Origin: Blautia sp.
Lineage (GTDB): Bacteria > Bacillota > Clostridia > Lachnospirales > Lachnospiraceae
NCBI GenBank assembly: GCA_030841965.1
Contig: JAUUSJ010000076.1
Coordinates: 1 to 19,897, forward strand
Reading direction: 5' to 3'
DNA length: 19,897 nt
Below, in pieces: positions 1-5,557 of the stretch. The notes below the pieces were generated by a model that was not told the origin of the DNA, did not search any database, and saw nothing but the letters and a program-made list of their open reading frames with translations. Made by a program: the position numbers and the translations under genes. Numbering within the stretch: the stretch's first letter is position 1; each line of letters begins with the position of its first letter.

Positions 1-50
1 ATCGTGGGAACGAACGTGTTTGAGGGGCAGATACCTGCCTTCTCTCTCAG
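1..50. repeat. Right end of a palindromic intergenic repeat (partial copy)
   Basis: The first 22 bases match 5412-5433 exactly, which is the inner right flank of the large palindromic element at 5267-5462. After that the sequence diverges but keeps the same layout: a short arm followed by GCGTC just outside the stem. The reverse complement of this arm (about 23-48) also closely resembles 2297-2324. The left part of this copy would lie before the window. Confidence 0.6.
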
Positions 51-82
51 CGTCTCCAGCATCTCCCTATCCTATTCCCTCC

Positions 83-111
83 TTGCCACCCCCTAAATCA
101 TTTGCTATAAT
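83..111 (+). promoter_or_regulatory. Sigma-A-type promoter for the mazG-like gene
   Basis: TTGCCA at 83-88 and TATAAT at 106-111 are separated by 17 bp, and a TG one base before the -10 box makes it an extended -10. Transcription would start near 118, giving a leader of about 48 nt to the ATG at 166. Confidence 0.7.
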
Positions 112-165
112 AAATCCCATGAGAACCCACAAACACCTTCTCAAATAATTAAAGGAAGTGAACTT

Positions 166-549
166 ATGACCCATACTTTTGAAGATTTAAAAGAAATCAT
201 CGCCACTCTCCGCTCTGAGAACGGCTGTCCCTGGGATAGAGCCCAGACACATGACTCCTTAAAACCCTATTTTTTAGAAGAGACAAAAGAAGCATTAGAG
301 GCATTATCCGAATATGAGACAACCCAAGATGGAGGACATTTCTGCGAGGAACTCGGGGACGTTTTACTACAAATTATGTTGCATAGTCAGATTGCCGAGG
401 AAACTGGCAGCTTTACCATTGATGATGTCATCGATACAGTCGCCAAAAAAATGGTAAGACGACATCCAAATGTATTCGGATTAACGGAAGAAAATTCCAA
501 AAATGGCGTTGCTTTATCATGGCAGGAGATAAAAAACTTAGAAAAATAA
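166..549 (+). CDS. mazG: MazG-family nucleotide pyrophosphohydrolase (single domain)
   Basis: The 127-residue product matches the MazG all-alpha NTP pyrophosphohydrolase fold, which hydrolyses (d)NTPs to monophosphate and pyrophosphate. Residues 20-25 carry the usual GCPWD start of the domain. The metal-binding glutamates lie in EETKE (38-42) and EELGD (61-65), and the RRHPNVFG segment sits at 98-105. The protein ends soon after the WQEIK motif. Full MazG is about 260 residues with two such domains, so this is the one-domain form common in Firmicutes, and nothing suggests truncation. AAAGGAAG lies 7-8 nt before the ATG, behind a strong promoter at 83-111. trpB2 follows 107 bp downstream on the same strand. 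The cytoplasmic house-cleaning role is inferred from the family. Confidence 0.9.
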   Translation: MTHTFEDLKEIIATLRSENGCPWDRAQTHDSLKPYFLEETKEALEALSEYETTQDGGHFCEELGDVLLQIMLHSQIAEETGSFTIDDVIDTVAKKMVRRHPNVFGLTEENSKNGVALSWQEIKNLEK

Positions 550-558
550 AAATAAACG

Positions 559-587
559 ATGACAAACTCCTATTTTCGTTGTAAGAT
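559..587 (+). promoter_or_regulatory. Possible weak promoter before trpB2
   Basis: ATGACA at 559-564 and TAAGAT at 582-587 are 17 bp apart in the 107-bp gap between the mazG-like gene and trpB2. Both boxes depart from consensus. TTGTAA (579-584) with TATAAA (604-609) is an alternative but has a 19-bp spacer. Read-through from the mazG promoter is equally possible. Confidence 0.3.
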
Positions 588-656
588 ATACGTATACATC
601 TTCTATAAAACGATAATTTTTATGGGAGACTTTATTAAGAAAGAGAGGAAAATACT

Positions 657-2036
657 ATGTCAGAAAATCAAAAAATTCCTTATAAAATTTATCTTGAGGA
701 GAGTGAACTTCCTACACAGTGGTATAATGTACGCGCTGATATGAAGAATAAACCAGCTCCTCTTTTAAACCCAGCAACACTTGAGCCTATGACGGCAGAG
801 GATTTAGCTCCTGTATTTTGCGATGACCTTATCGCGCAGGAACTTGACGATACGACTGCTTACTTTGATATTCCAGAGGAGATTTTAACATTTTATAAGA
901 TGTATCGTCCATCTCCACTTGTCCGTGCCTATTTCCTTGAGAAGGCTCTCGACACCCCTGCAAAGATTTATTATAAATTCGAGGGAAATAATACATCTGG
1001 AAGCCATAAGTTAAACTCTGCGATTGCACAGGCGTACTATGCAAAGAAGCAAGGCTTAAAGGGTGTCACAACAGAGACAGGAGCCGGTCAATGGGGAACT
1101 GCTCTTTCTATGGCATGCTCTTATTTTGACTTAGACTGTAAAGTATATATGGTAAAATGCTCCTACGAGCAAAAGCCTTTCCGCCGCGAAGTTATGCGTA
1201 CTTACGGTGCGAATGTCACTCCTTCTCCATCTGATACAACAGAAGTTGGACGTAAGATTTTGGAGAAATTCCCTGGAACAACAGGAAGTCTCGGATGTGC
1301 TATCTCTGAGGCAGTTGAAGTTGCAACTACAAACGAAGGATATCGATATGTTCTCGGCTCTGTTTTATCTCAGGTACTTCTTCATCAATCCGTTATCGGT
1401 CTCGAGACAAAGGCAGCCCTCGACAAATACGGCATCACACCTGATATTATCATCGGTTGTGCAGGCGGTGGCTCTAACCTCGGTGGACTTATCTCTCCAT
1501 TTATGGGCGAGAAGCTTCGAGGTGAGAAGGATTATAGATTTATCGCAGTAGAACCTGCAAGCTGTCCAAGCCTTACTCGCGGTAAATACGCTTACGACTT
1601 CTGTGATACAGGTATGATTTGTCCACTCGCCAAAATGTACACGCTCGGAAGCGGATTCATCCCATCTGCAAACCACGCAGGAGGACTTCGTTTCCACGGC
1701 ATGAGCTCTGTATTATCTCAGTTATATGATGATAAATTAATGGAGGCTGTCGCTGTAGAGCAGACATCTGTATTTGAGGCTGCAACACAGTTTGCCCGCG
1801 TAGAGGGAATCTTGCCAGCTCCTGAGAGCAGTCATGCAATCCGTGTCGCTATCGACGAGGCATTAAAATGCAAAGAAACTGGCGAGGAGAAGACGATTGT
1901 ATTTGGTCTCACTGGAACAGGATATTTTGACCTTCTCGCTTACCAAAAATATAACGACGGTACAATGAGTGATTATATTCCTACAGATGAAGATTTGGCT
2001 GTTGGATTCGCTGGGCTTCCAAAGGTTGATAAATAA
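657..2036 (+). CDS. trpB2: Tryptophan synthase beta chain, TrpB2 type
   Basis: This 459-residue PLP enzyme condenses indole with serine to make tryptophan. The PLP lysine is K118 in the GSHKLN motif, preceded by the NNTSGSHK substrate loop. TETGAGQWG is at 139-147 and the phosphate-binding glycine loop GCAGGGSNLGG at 267-277. The long N-terminal extension and total length (about 50-60 residues more than classical TrpB1) mark it as the TrpB2 subfamily, which is often encoded away from the trp operon and without trpA, as here. TrpB2 enzymes usually act as stand-alone indole-salvage synthases. AGAGAGG lies about 8 nt before the ATG. An in-frame upstream ATG and an overlapping ORF at 559-744 were not preferred. 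No good terminator follows the stop codon. Confidence 0.93.
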   Translation: MSENQKIPYKIYLEESELPTQWYNVRADMKNKPAPLLNPATLEPMTAEDLAPVFCDDLIAQELDDTTAYFDIPEEILTFYKMYRPSPLVRAYFLEKALDTPAKIYYKFEGNNTSGSHKLNSAIAQAYYAKKQGLKGVTTETGAGQWGTALSMACSYFDLDCKVYMVKCSYEQKPFRREVMRTYGANVTPSPSDTTEVGRKILEKFPGTTGSLGCAISEAVEVATTNEGYRYVLGSVLSQVLLHQSVIGLETKAALDKYGITPDIIIGCAGGGSNLGGLISPFMGEKLRGEKDYRFIAVEPASCPSLTRGKYAYDFCDTGMICPLAKMYTLGSGFIPSANHAGGLRFHGMSSVLSQLYDDKLMEAVAVEQTSVFEAATQFARVEGILPAPESSHAIRVAIDEALKCKETGEEKTIVFGLTGTGYFDLLAYQKYNDGTMSDYIPTDEDLAVGFAGLPKVDK

Positions 2037-2044
2037 AAAGATAA

Positions 2045-2362
2045 TATAAAAATTTTCTCTATTTAGAGGCAGGTGTACGGGAATATTAGATTGTAGACCC
2101 TAAAAATAAACAGACGACTGTCTACCGATACGAGAAGGATGAAGCTCCTAATATCTTTGCTTTCTCTGAGTCTATCACTATTGGAATTTATAAGAATTTA
2201 CAGATTGTAGTGGAAGATTTATTGGGATATGATACTGTACTTTGTGAAGTGGTTTATTGGGATGTGGAGGTAGATGTGAAAGTTGTGGGGACAAATGCTG
2301 AGAGGGGAGACAGGTATCTGCCCTCTCAGCTGTGTACTGGCGAAACGTTATTTACTAGCTAA
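2045..2362 (+). pseudogene. Uma2-family (DUF820) endonuclease-like gene, C-terminal relic
   Basis: The reading frame begins almost at the end of trpB2 and carries the hallmark Uma2 stretch LEAGVREY, then a TAG at 2087-2089 where the family has Trp, then IVDP and about 90 further residues (VYRYEKDEAP, SITIGIY) to the TAA at 2360. Uma2 proteins are PD-(D/E)XK-like, about 180-200 residues long, and often occur in many copies per genome. Here the N-terminal half is missing, no start codon or ribosome site is visible, and one nonsense codon interrupts the remnant. The last 25 or so codons run through a 34-bp hairpin (2297-2330) related to the palindromic repeat family, so the end of the frame is probably repeat sequence rather than original gene. 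The family call is by eye. Confidence 0.65.
2283..2330. repeat. Solo end of the palindromic repeat family, with perfect 10-bp hairpin
   Basis: GCTGAGAGGG (2297-2306) and CCCTCTCAGC (2321-2330) form a perfect stem with a 14-nt loop. The segment GTGGGGAC...GCTGAGAG resembles the reverse complement of the right edge of the element at 5267-5462, and the loop GGTATCTGCC matches the reverse complement of the copy at the window start. It appears to be an inverted, deleted copy. It could also help terminate trpB2 transcripts, although no T-run follows. Confidence 0.5.
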
Positions 2363-2366
2363 ATAA

Positions 2367-2585
2367 TCAGTGAATTACCGATACTTCTTTATCTGTTGCA
2401 CCTTTCTTTACTTGTATGTCGATGATAGAATAATTCTGCTCGACAGTCAGTTCTGGATTTAAATTAAACTTTCCGCATAGGAACCGAAATTGCACATCAA
2501 GATAAACTTCTCCTCTCTGGTATAGCTGTTCATTTCTGTACCTTCCACTGACCGGAACGCCTGCTTCCATTTCTTGTAAGAACAC
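2367..2585 (-). CDS. Small hypothetical ORF downstream of the AlbA_2 protein
   Basis: This 72-codon minus-strand frame opens with GTG and overlaps the last 56 bases of the preceding gene in another frame. No domain is recognised. Codons after about residue 24 look plausible for coding (VYLDVQFRFLCGKF, NYSIIDIQVKKGATDKE). The AAAAGG before the GTG is too close to be a good ribosome site. It may be the tail of a lost gene or chance; low confidence. Confidence 0.2.
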   Translation of the reverse strand: MFLQEMEAGVPVSGRYRNEQLYQRGEVYLDVQFRFLCGKFNLNPELTVEQNYSIIDIQVKKGATDKEVSVIH

Positions 2586-4062
2586 CTTTTGCCTGTAACC
2601 TTGGGAGTATTCGCTTAATTGTTCCTAATGAAATTCCTGTTGCTTCGTGAAGTTTCTTTTGTGTGATTCGAGGGTTCTTCTTTATCACAGATAAAATCCT
2701 TTTTTCATCTTCAGTTAATTCATGTTCAGTCGCACTTTTAGTCGCATCAGTCGCACTTTTAGTCGCATCAGTCGGCATTTTATCGGCACAAGTCGGCACT
2801 TTATCGGCACTTTCAGTCTCATTTGCCAAGCGATTAGTATCACCGATACCATTCTCTGACTTCATCGAACCAAAATCAAAGGAGTATTCATCATCCAATG
2901 GTACAATGATTCGAAACACATCACCTTCCACAAATTGCGGTTCCTGCCCAGAATAGTATTTACTGTATTTAAACAAATTGCGGACACCAGAACCAAGCTG
3001 ATCCGCATATCCTATATTTCGGAAAAATGAAGCTATGATCGGATTCTTGGGATTCGGCTCCAGATTATCCATCGTAATATAACCTTCCTTCCATGCGCGG
3101 TTTGCATTTTCCACATACATACGTCTTTTTTCAATGACAAACTTTGCCGTATAACTACTGGAAAATTCCCGGTGCATCAAAGTATTGCTAACCATTTCTC
3201 TTACAATCGTATTTCTCAGGCTCTTATTTACAGTATCTTCCAAAAAGAACTTGTCCGGCAAATGTTTTCTTCCAAATTCAAGAAGCCTGTCGTAACTTTC
3301 AATCAAATTTGTTTTGATAATCTCACGGTCGTCATACCGGTCCACATTTACCTTACGAACAAGTGCATCTGTCACATAAACCGGTGCCACATTCAGAATC
3401 ACATCGTCTTTACCTAACAGCATAATTGCAGCAAGATTATACCCCTCTTCTCCGGTTGCAATATCACGTCCATATAATCCTGCACTTTTCAGTAATTCCT
3501 GATCATCCATAGCCGTCCACGGATGCTGTCCGCCTGCATGATTCTGTGCCATTACCCGGATTTTCGGTAACAAATCCAATCGCAAATCTTCCATTTTCGC
3601 ATATGGAAATATCTTCTTTTCTGTAAAAATATTCTGCTTGCGAATATACATCTGGGCAATCGCACCAGTAGCTGTCACCTTCACATCCGCATCATCTACA
3701 CGGTCGTAAATAACTTTTTTGTAACTATGCACTTCCGCACTAGGCGGGATATGCACATGGATAATGGTATTCCCCTGCTCATCCTTAATTATTTCAGGTG
3801 TCAAATAAATGGTAGGAGAAAACAGTGTCGGATTGCTGATTACCGTGATAAAGTTCCTCACCATATCAGCAGCCGCCTTTTCCGGTACACCTATCACAGT
3901 ACCATTATCTAATACACCCATGAAAATATCACCGCCAAACCTATTCAAAAAAGAACAGACTGTTTCATAGGTATCTGATTCTATTCCGTTGCCGCAGCGT
4001 TTGAATTCAACCGCTACAGTTTCTCCGATTGTTAGAATAGATTTAAATTCTTTTAAGTCCAT
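2530..4062 (-). CDS. AlbA_2 / HATPase / winged-helix protein (Schlafen-like ATP-binding regulator)
   Basis: The 510-residue protein has an N-terminal AlbA_2 (Schlafen AlbA-like) domain at about 10-140 (VAVEFKR at 16-22, FGGDIFMGV at 42-50). A GHKL-type ATPase region follows at about 280-390 (VREMVSNTLMHRE at 287-299, DQLGSGVRNLF at 354-364), then a Thr/Ser/Lys-rich linker at 417-447 and a C-terminal winged helix-turn-helix at 448-510. These proteins are usually annotated as ATP-binding proteins or putative transcriptional regulators; the true role is unknown. They occur often in defence islands, including BREX loci. The gene starts 14 nt after the stop of the BrxA/PglZ-like fusion gene, with GGGAGG 7 nt before the ATG, so the two are probably co-transcribed. 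The canonical NPG of the ATPase region reads NANRAW here (319-324), so ATP binding is uncertain. Confidence 0.8.
   Translation of the reverse strand: MDLKEFKSILTIGETVAVEFKRCGNGIESDTYETVCSFLNRFGGDIFMGVLDNGTVIGVPEKAAADMVRNFITVISNPTLFSPTIYLTPEIIKDEQGNTIIHVHIPPSAEVHSYKKVIYDRVDDADVKVTATGAIAQMYIRKQNIFTEKKIFPYAKMEDLRLDLLPKIRVMAQNHAGGQHPWTAMDDQELLKSAGLYGRDIATGEEGYNLAAIMLLGKDDVILNVAPVYVTDALVRKVNVDRYDDREIIKTNLIESYDRLLEFGRKHLPDKFFLEDTVNKSLRNTIVREMVSNTLMHREFSSSYTAKFVIEKRRMYVENANRAWKEGYITMDNLEPNPKNPIIASFFRNIGYADQLGSGVRNLFKYSKYYSGQEPQFVEGDVFRIIVPLDDEYSFDFGSMKSENGIGDTNRLANETESADKVPTCADKMPTDATKSATDATKSATEHELTEDEKRILSVIKKNPRITQKKLHEATGISLGTIKRILPRLQAKGVLTRNGSRRSGQWKVQK
2728..2811. repeat. Four 21-bp tandem repeats inside the AlbA_2 gene
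   Basis: Four units occur at 2728-2748, 2749-2769, 2770-2790 and 2791-2811. The first two are identical and the other two diverge (cgca to cggca, spacing kept). The length is a multiple of three, so copy-number change keeps the frame. They encode the repeated (A/T)DATKSAT-type linker between the ATPase region and the winged helix. Confidence 0.8.
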
Positions 4063-4076
4063 TCAAAAACCTCCCT

Positions 4077-4487
4077 TTAGAATCCAAAATCGAAGTCGTC
4101 TGCAAAGGCAATGTCCATGATGATTTCATACCGCAGGACTTCCAATTCGTTATTATCATCATAAGCCACCAGATAGTATTTCTGAGCCTTACTGTATTTT
4201 TTGTTCTTGAAGGAGAAACGCAAGCGAAATACTCTCTTCACAGTATCCTTATCCTTCTTGTCAGCAACGTACAGATGCTCGTTAGAAACCTTTTCACCAT
4301 TGCCATCGACAAAGTAAATACGGTACGTTTTCTCCTTGGCAGCACCAAAGAGATTTTCTTCTACACATTTCTTTTTGATTTCATCATAATTCAAGCCTTC
4401 TTGCCGAAGCCTGACCGCTTTCTTAAATTCAAGAAACCAGAAAGACTGAGATATCAGACCAGCACTATAAGTAGCTGCACCAATCAT
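4077..4487 (-). CDS. Fusion relic: N-terminus of BrxA (DUF1819) joined to a PglZ-like C-terminus
   Basis: The 136-residue product begins like BrxA, the first gene of type I BREX phage-defence operons: YSAGLISQSFWFLEFKK at about 7-23, then EGL..DEIKKKCVEENLFG. BrxA is normally about 200 residues, and the resemblance stops near residue 55-58. The rest (FSFKNKKYSKAQKYYLV, IIMDIAFADDFDF) is unlike BrxA and resembles the extreme C-terminus of the BREX phosphatase PglZ, encoded four genes later in type I loci. An in-frame deletion taking out the rest of brxA, brxB, brxC, pglX and most of pglZ would give exactly this ORF. The ribosome site (GGAGGAA, 7 nt before the ATG), promoter and operator look intact, and there is no internal stop. 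The BrxA match is the firmer half; the PglZ match is from memory of the family. It could instead be an unrelated small protein. Confidence 0.6.
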   Translation of the reverse strand: MIGAATYSAGLISQSFWFLEFKKAVRLRQEGLNYDEIKKKCVEENLFGAAKEKTYRIYFVDGNGEKVSNEHLYVADKKDKDTVKRVFRLRFSFKNKKYSKAQKYYLVAYDDNNELEVLRYEIIMDIAFADDFDFGF

Positions 4488-4501
4488 AATTACATTCCTC
4501 C

Positions 4502-4544
4502 ATTGTCCATTCTACATCATACATTGTCCCATAAAACGGACAAT
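4502..4544. promoter_or_regulatory. Probable operator of the Cro/CI-type regulator (three ATTGTCC half-sites)
   Basis: ATTGTCC at 4523-4529 and GGACAAT at 4538-4544 form a perfect 7-bp dyad with an 8-bp spacer. A third ATTGTCC lies at 4502-4508, 21 bp (two helical turns) away. They fill the 56-bp gap between the regulator gene and the fusion gene and overlap the promoter there. Confidence 0.6.
4516..4543 (-). promoter_or_regulatory. Promoter for the BrxA-like/AlbA_2 transcript
   Basis: On the minus strand, TTGTCC (4543-4538) and TATGAT (4521-4516) are 16 bp apart, 29 bp before the ATG at 4487. The -35 box lies within the right half of the dyad, which fits repression by the adjacent regulator. 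Confidence 0.5.
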
Positions 4545-4744
4545 TAGGAAGGAAGCACTTCCATAATATCCCCAATATCACAATTCAATGCCCGACAAAT
4601 GCGAACTAATACTTCAAGAGAAACCAATTCATTTTTCCCCATCTTGGCTAAAGTATTTGCGCTAACACCTGCGGCATCACCCAGGTCTTTCTTTTTCATT
4701 TGTTTATCAATTAAAAGTTTCCAAAGCTTATTATAACTAACCAT
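4544..4744 (-). CDS. Cro/CI (XRE) family helix-turn-helix regulator
   Basis: The compact DNA-binding protein (66 residues from the ATG at 4744) consists of one HTH_3-type domain. The recognition region is KKDLGDAAGVSANTLAKMGK, followed by the usual LEVLVRICRALNCDIGDIME. An earlier in-frame GTG (4753) would add three residues, but the ribosome site AGAGAGG sits 8 nt before the ATG and overlaps the GTG option, so the ATG is chosen. It probably represses the downstream BrxA-like and AlbA_2 genes through the ATTGTCC/GGACAAT sites that begin at its own stop codon. XRE regulators commonly head BREX and other defence operons, which supports reading this block as a former defence locus. Confidence 0.85.
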   Translation of the reverse strand: MVSYNKLWKLLIDKQMKKKDLGDAAGVSANTLAKMGKNELVSLEVLVRICRALNCDIGDIMEVLPS

Positions 4745-4951
4745 GCGGCACACCTCTCTTGCATTCTCTACGTTAATCTACACTAATATTAATGATAGCA
4801 CAAAGAAGCAATTTATGCAAGGAGACAACTTGTAGTTTGGCAAGTTTTTATTGCTTATTGGATGATTTTTTACCCAAACTTACGAATTATCTTTTTAAGA
4901 AAAGAATTTTATGGTGCTTTAGGGAACTCCAACAAATTGGCAAGTAGTGTA

Positions 4952-4965
4952 AACCTGTACAGGTT
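4952..4965. promoter_or_regulatory. 14-bp palindrome with TGTACA core, probable YefM-type operator
   Basis: AACCTGTACAGGTT is a perfect palindrome, and the near-symmetry extends to GTG/CAC on the two sides. YefM/Phd antitoxins are known to autoregulate through palindromes with a TGTACA core. It lies directly before the YefM-like relic at 4966-5211. Confidence 0.6.
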
Positions 4966-5211
4966 CACTCATTTTATTCTACGCTTAGGAACAATTTAGA
5001 AAACTACTGTGATAAAGCAACCGATTCACACGAAACAATTATAGTTACTCGCAAGAACGAAAAAAATATTGTAATTTTGAGTTTGGAAAGATACAATCAG
5101 TTAGAAAAAGCAGCACGAAACGCTGAATATCTTGCTATGATTAACAAAAGCATAGCACAATTAGAAACTGGCAAAAGCCACGAACATGAATTAATTGAGA
5201 TAGATTATTAA
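4966..5211 (+). pseudogene. YefM/Phd-family antitoxin relic without a start codon
   Basis: The plus-strand frame ending at TAA 5209-5211 reads as a nearly complete YefM-like antitoxin: YSTLRNNLENYCDKA, then ETIIVTRKNEKNIVILSLERYNQ in two pieces, then EYLAMINKSIAQLETGKSHE and the C-terminal ELIEI. Such antitoxins form the DNA-binding half of a toxin-antitoxin pair. No ATG, GTG or TTG precedes the conserved N-terminus in frame: an in-frame TAG lies at 4945-4947 and the first Met codon is at 5139, inside the toxin-binding half. The codons expected before Tyr-Ser-Thr are altered. No YoeB/Txe-like toxin follows; instead there is about 55 bp of unassigned sequence and then the palindromic element at 5267. 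The good conservation suggests recent decay. Confidence 0.65.
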
Positions 5212-5266
5212 TGAAAAAATAAATCCCACCATTTTAAAGAATACTATAGAATATCTCCAATACACA

Positions 5267-5462
5267 GCCGATAGAGCAAATCGAGATATGCGCCGAAAAC
5301 GATAGAGAGTGGAGCGATTTTTCGATATACTTAGCTTTGCCGCTGGAGCACTGTTTGAGTGCCGAAGGCGCGAGTTTGCGGGAAGCGGCAAAAATCAGCG
5401 TATGTCGAAAAATCGTGGGAACGAACGTGTTTGCGGCACATATCTCGATTTGCTCTATCGGC
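5267..5462. repeat. 196-bp palindromic element with branched inner hairpins
   Basis: The outer arms 5267-5290 and 5439-5462 are perfect 24-bp inverted repeats. A second pair (5315-5330 with 5400-5415: CGATTTTTCGA...) and a third (GCCGCT 5339-5344 with AGCGGC 5384-5389) nest inside, and the apex holds small hairpins (GCACT-GTTTG-AGTGC; CGC-GAGTTT-GCG). It has no coding capacity worth calling. The right end matches the window's first bases. It may be a MITE-like element or a structured RNA; it also sits just downstream of uxuB on the opposite strand, where it could stop transcription. Confidence 0.75.
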
Positions 5463-5557
5463 GTCCGTCCCCACTATCCCCCTCTCTCCAACTCTCTCAA
5501 CATCCCATATCAATCTATTATAATAATACTCTATAATAATATCACTCTATAAAACCA

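Noticed and set aside
559..744. 61-codon frame before trpB2
   Set aside because: It overlaps the trpB2 start in another frame, has no ribosome site and is low-complexity in composition.
5212..5266. Toxin gene following the antitoxin relic
   Set aside because: The frame after the antitoxin stop (ATGAAAAAATAA) ends after three codons, and no YoeB/Txe-like sequence is recognisable.
5309..5552. Several 60-75-codon frames across the palindromic element
   Set aside because: They are by-products of the inverted repeat, in several frames and both strands, with no ribosome sites.
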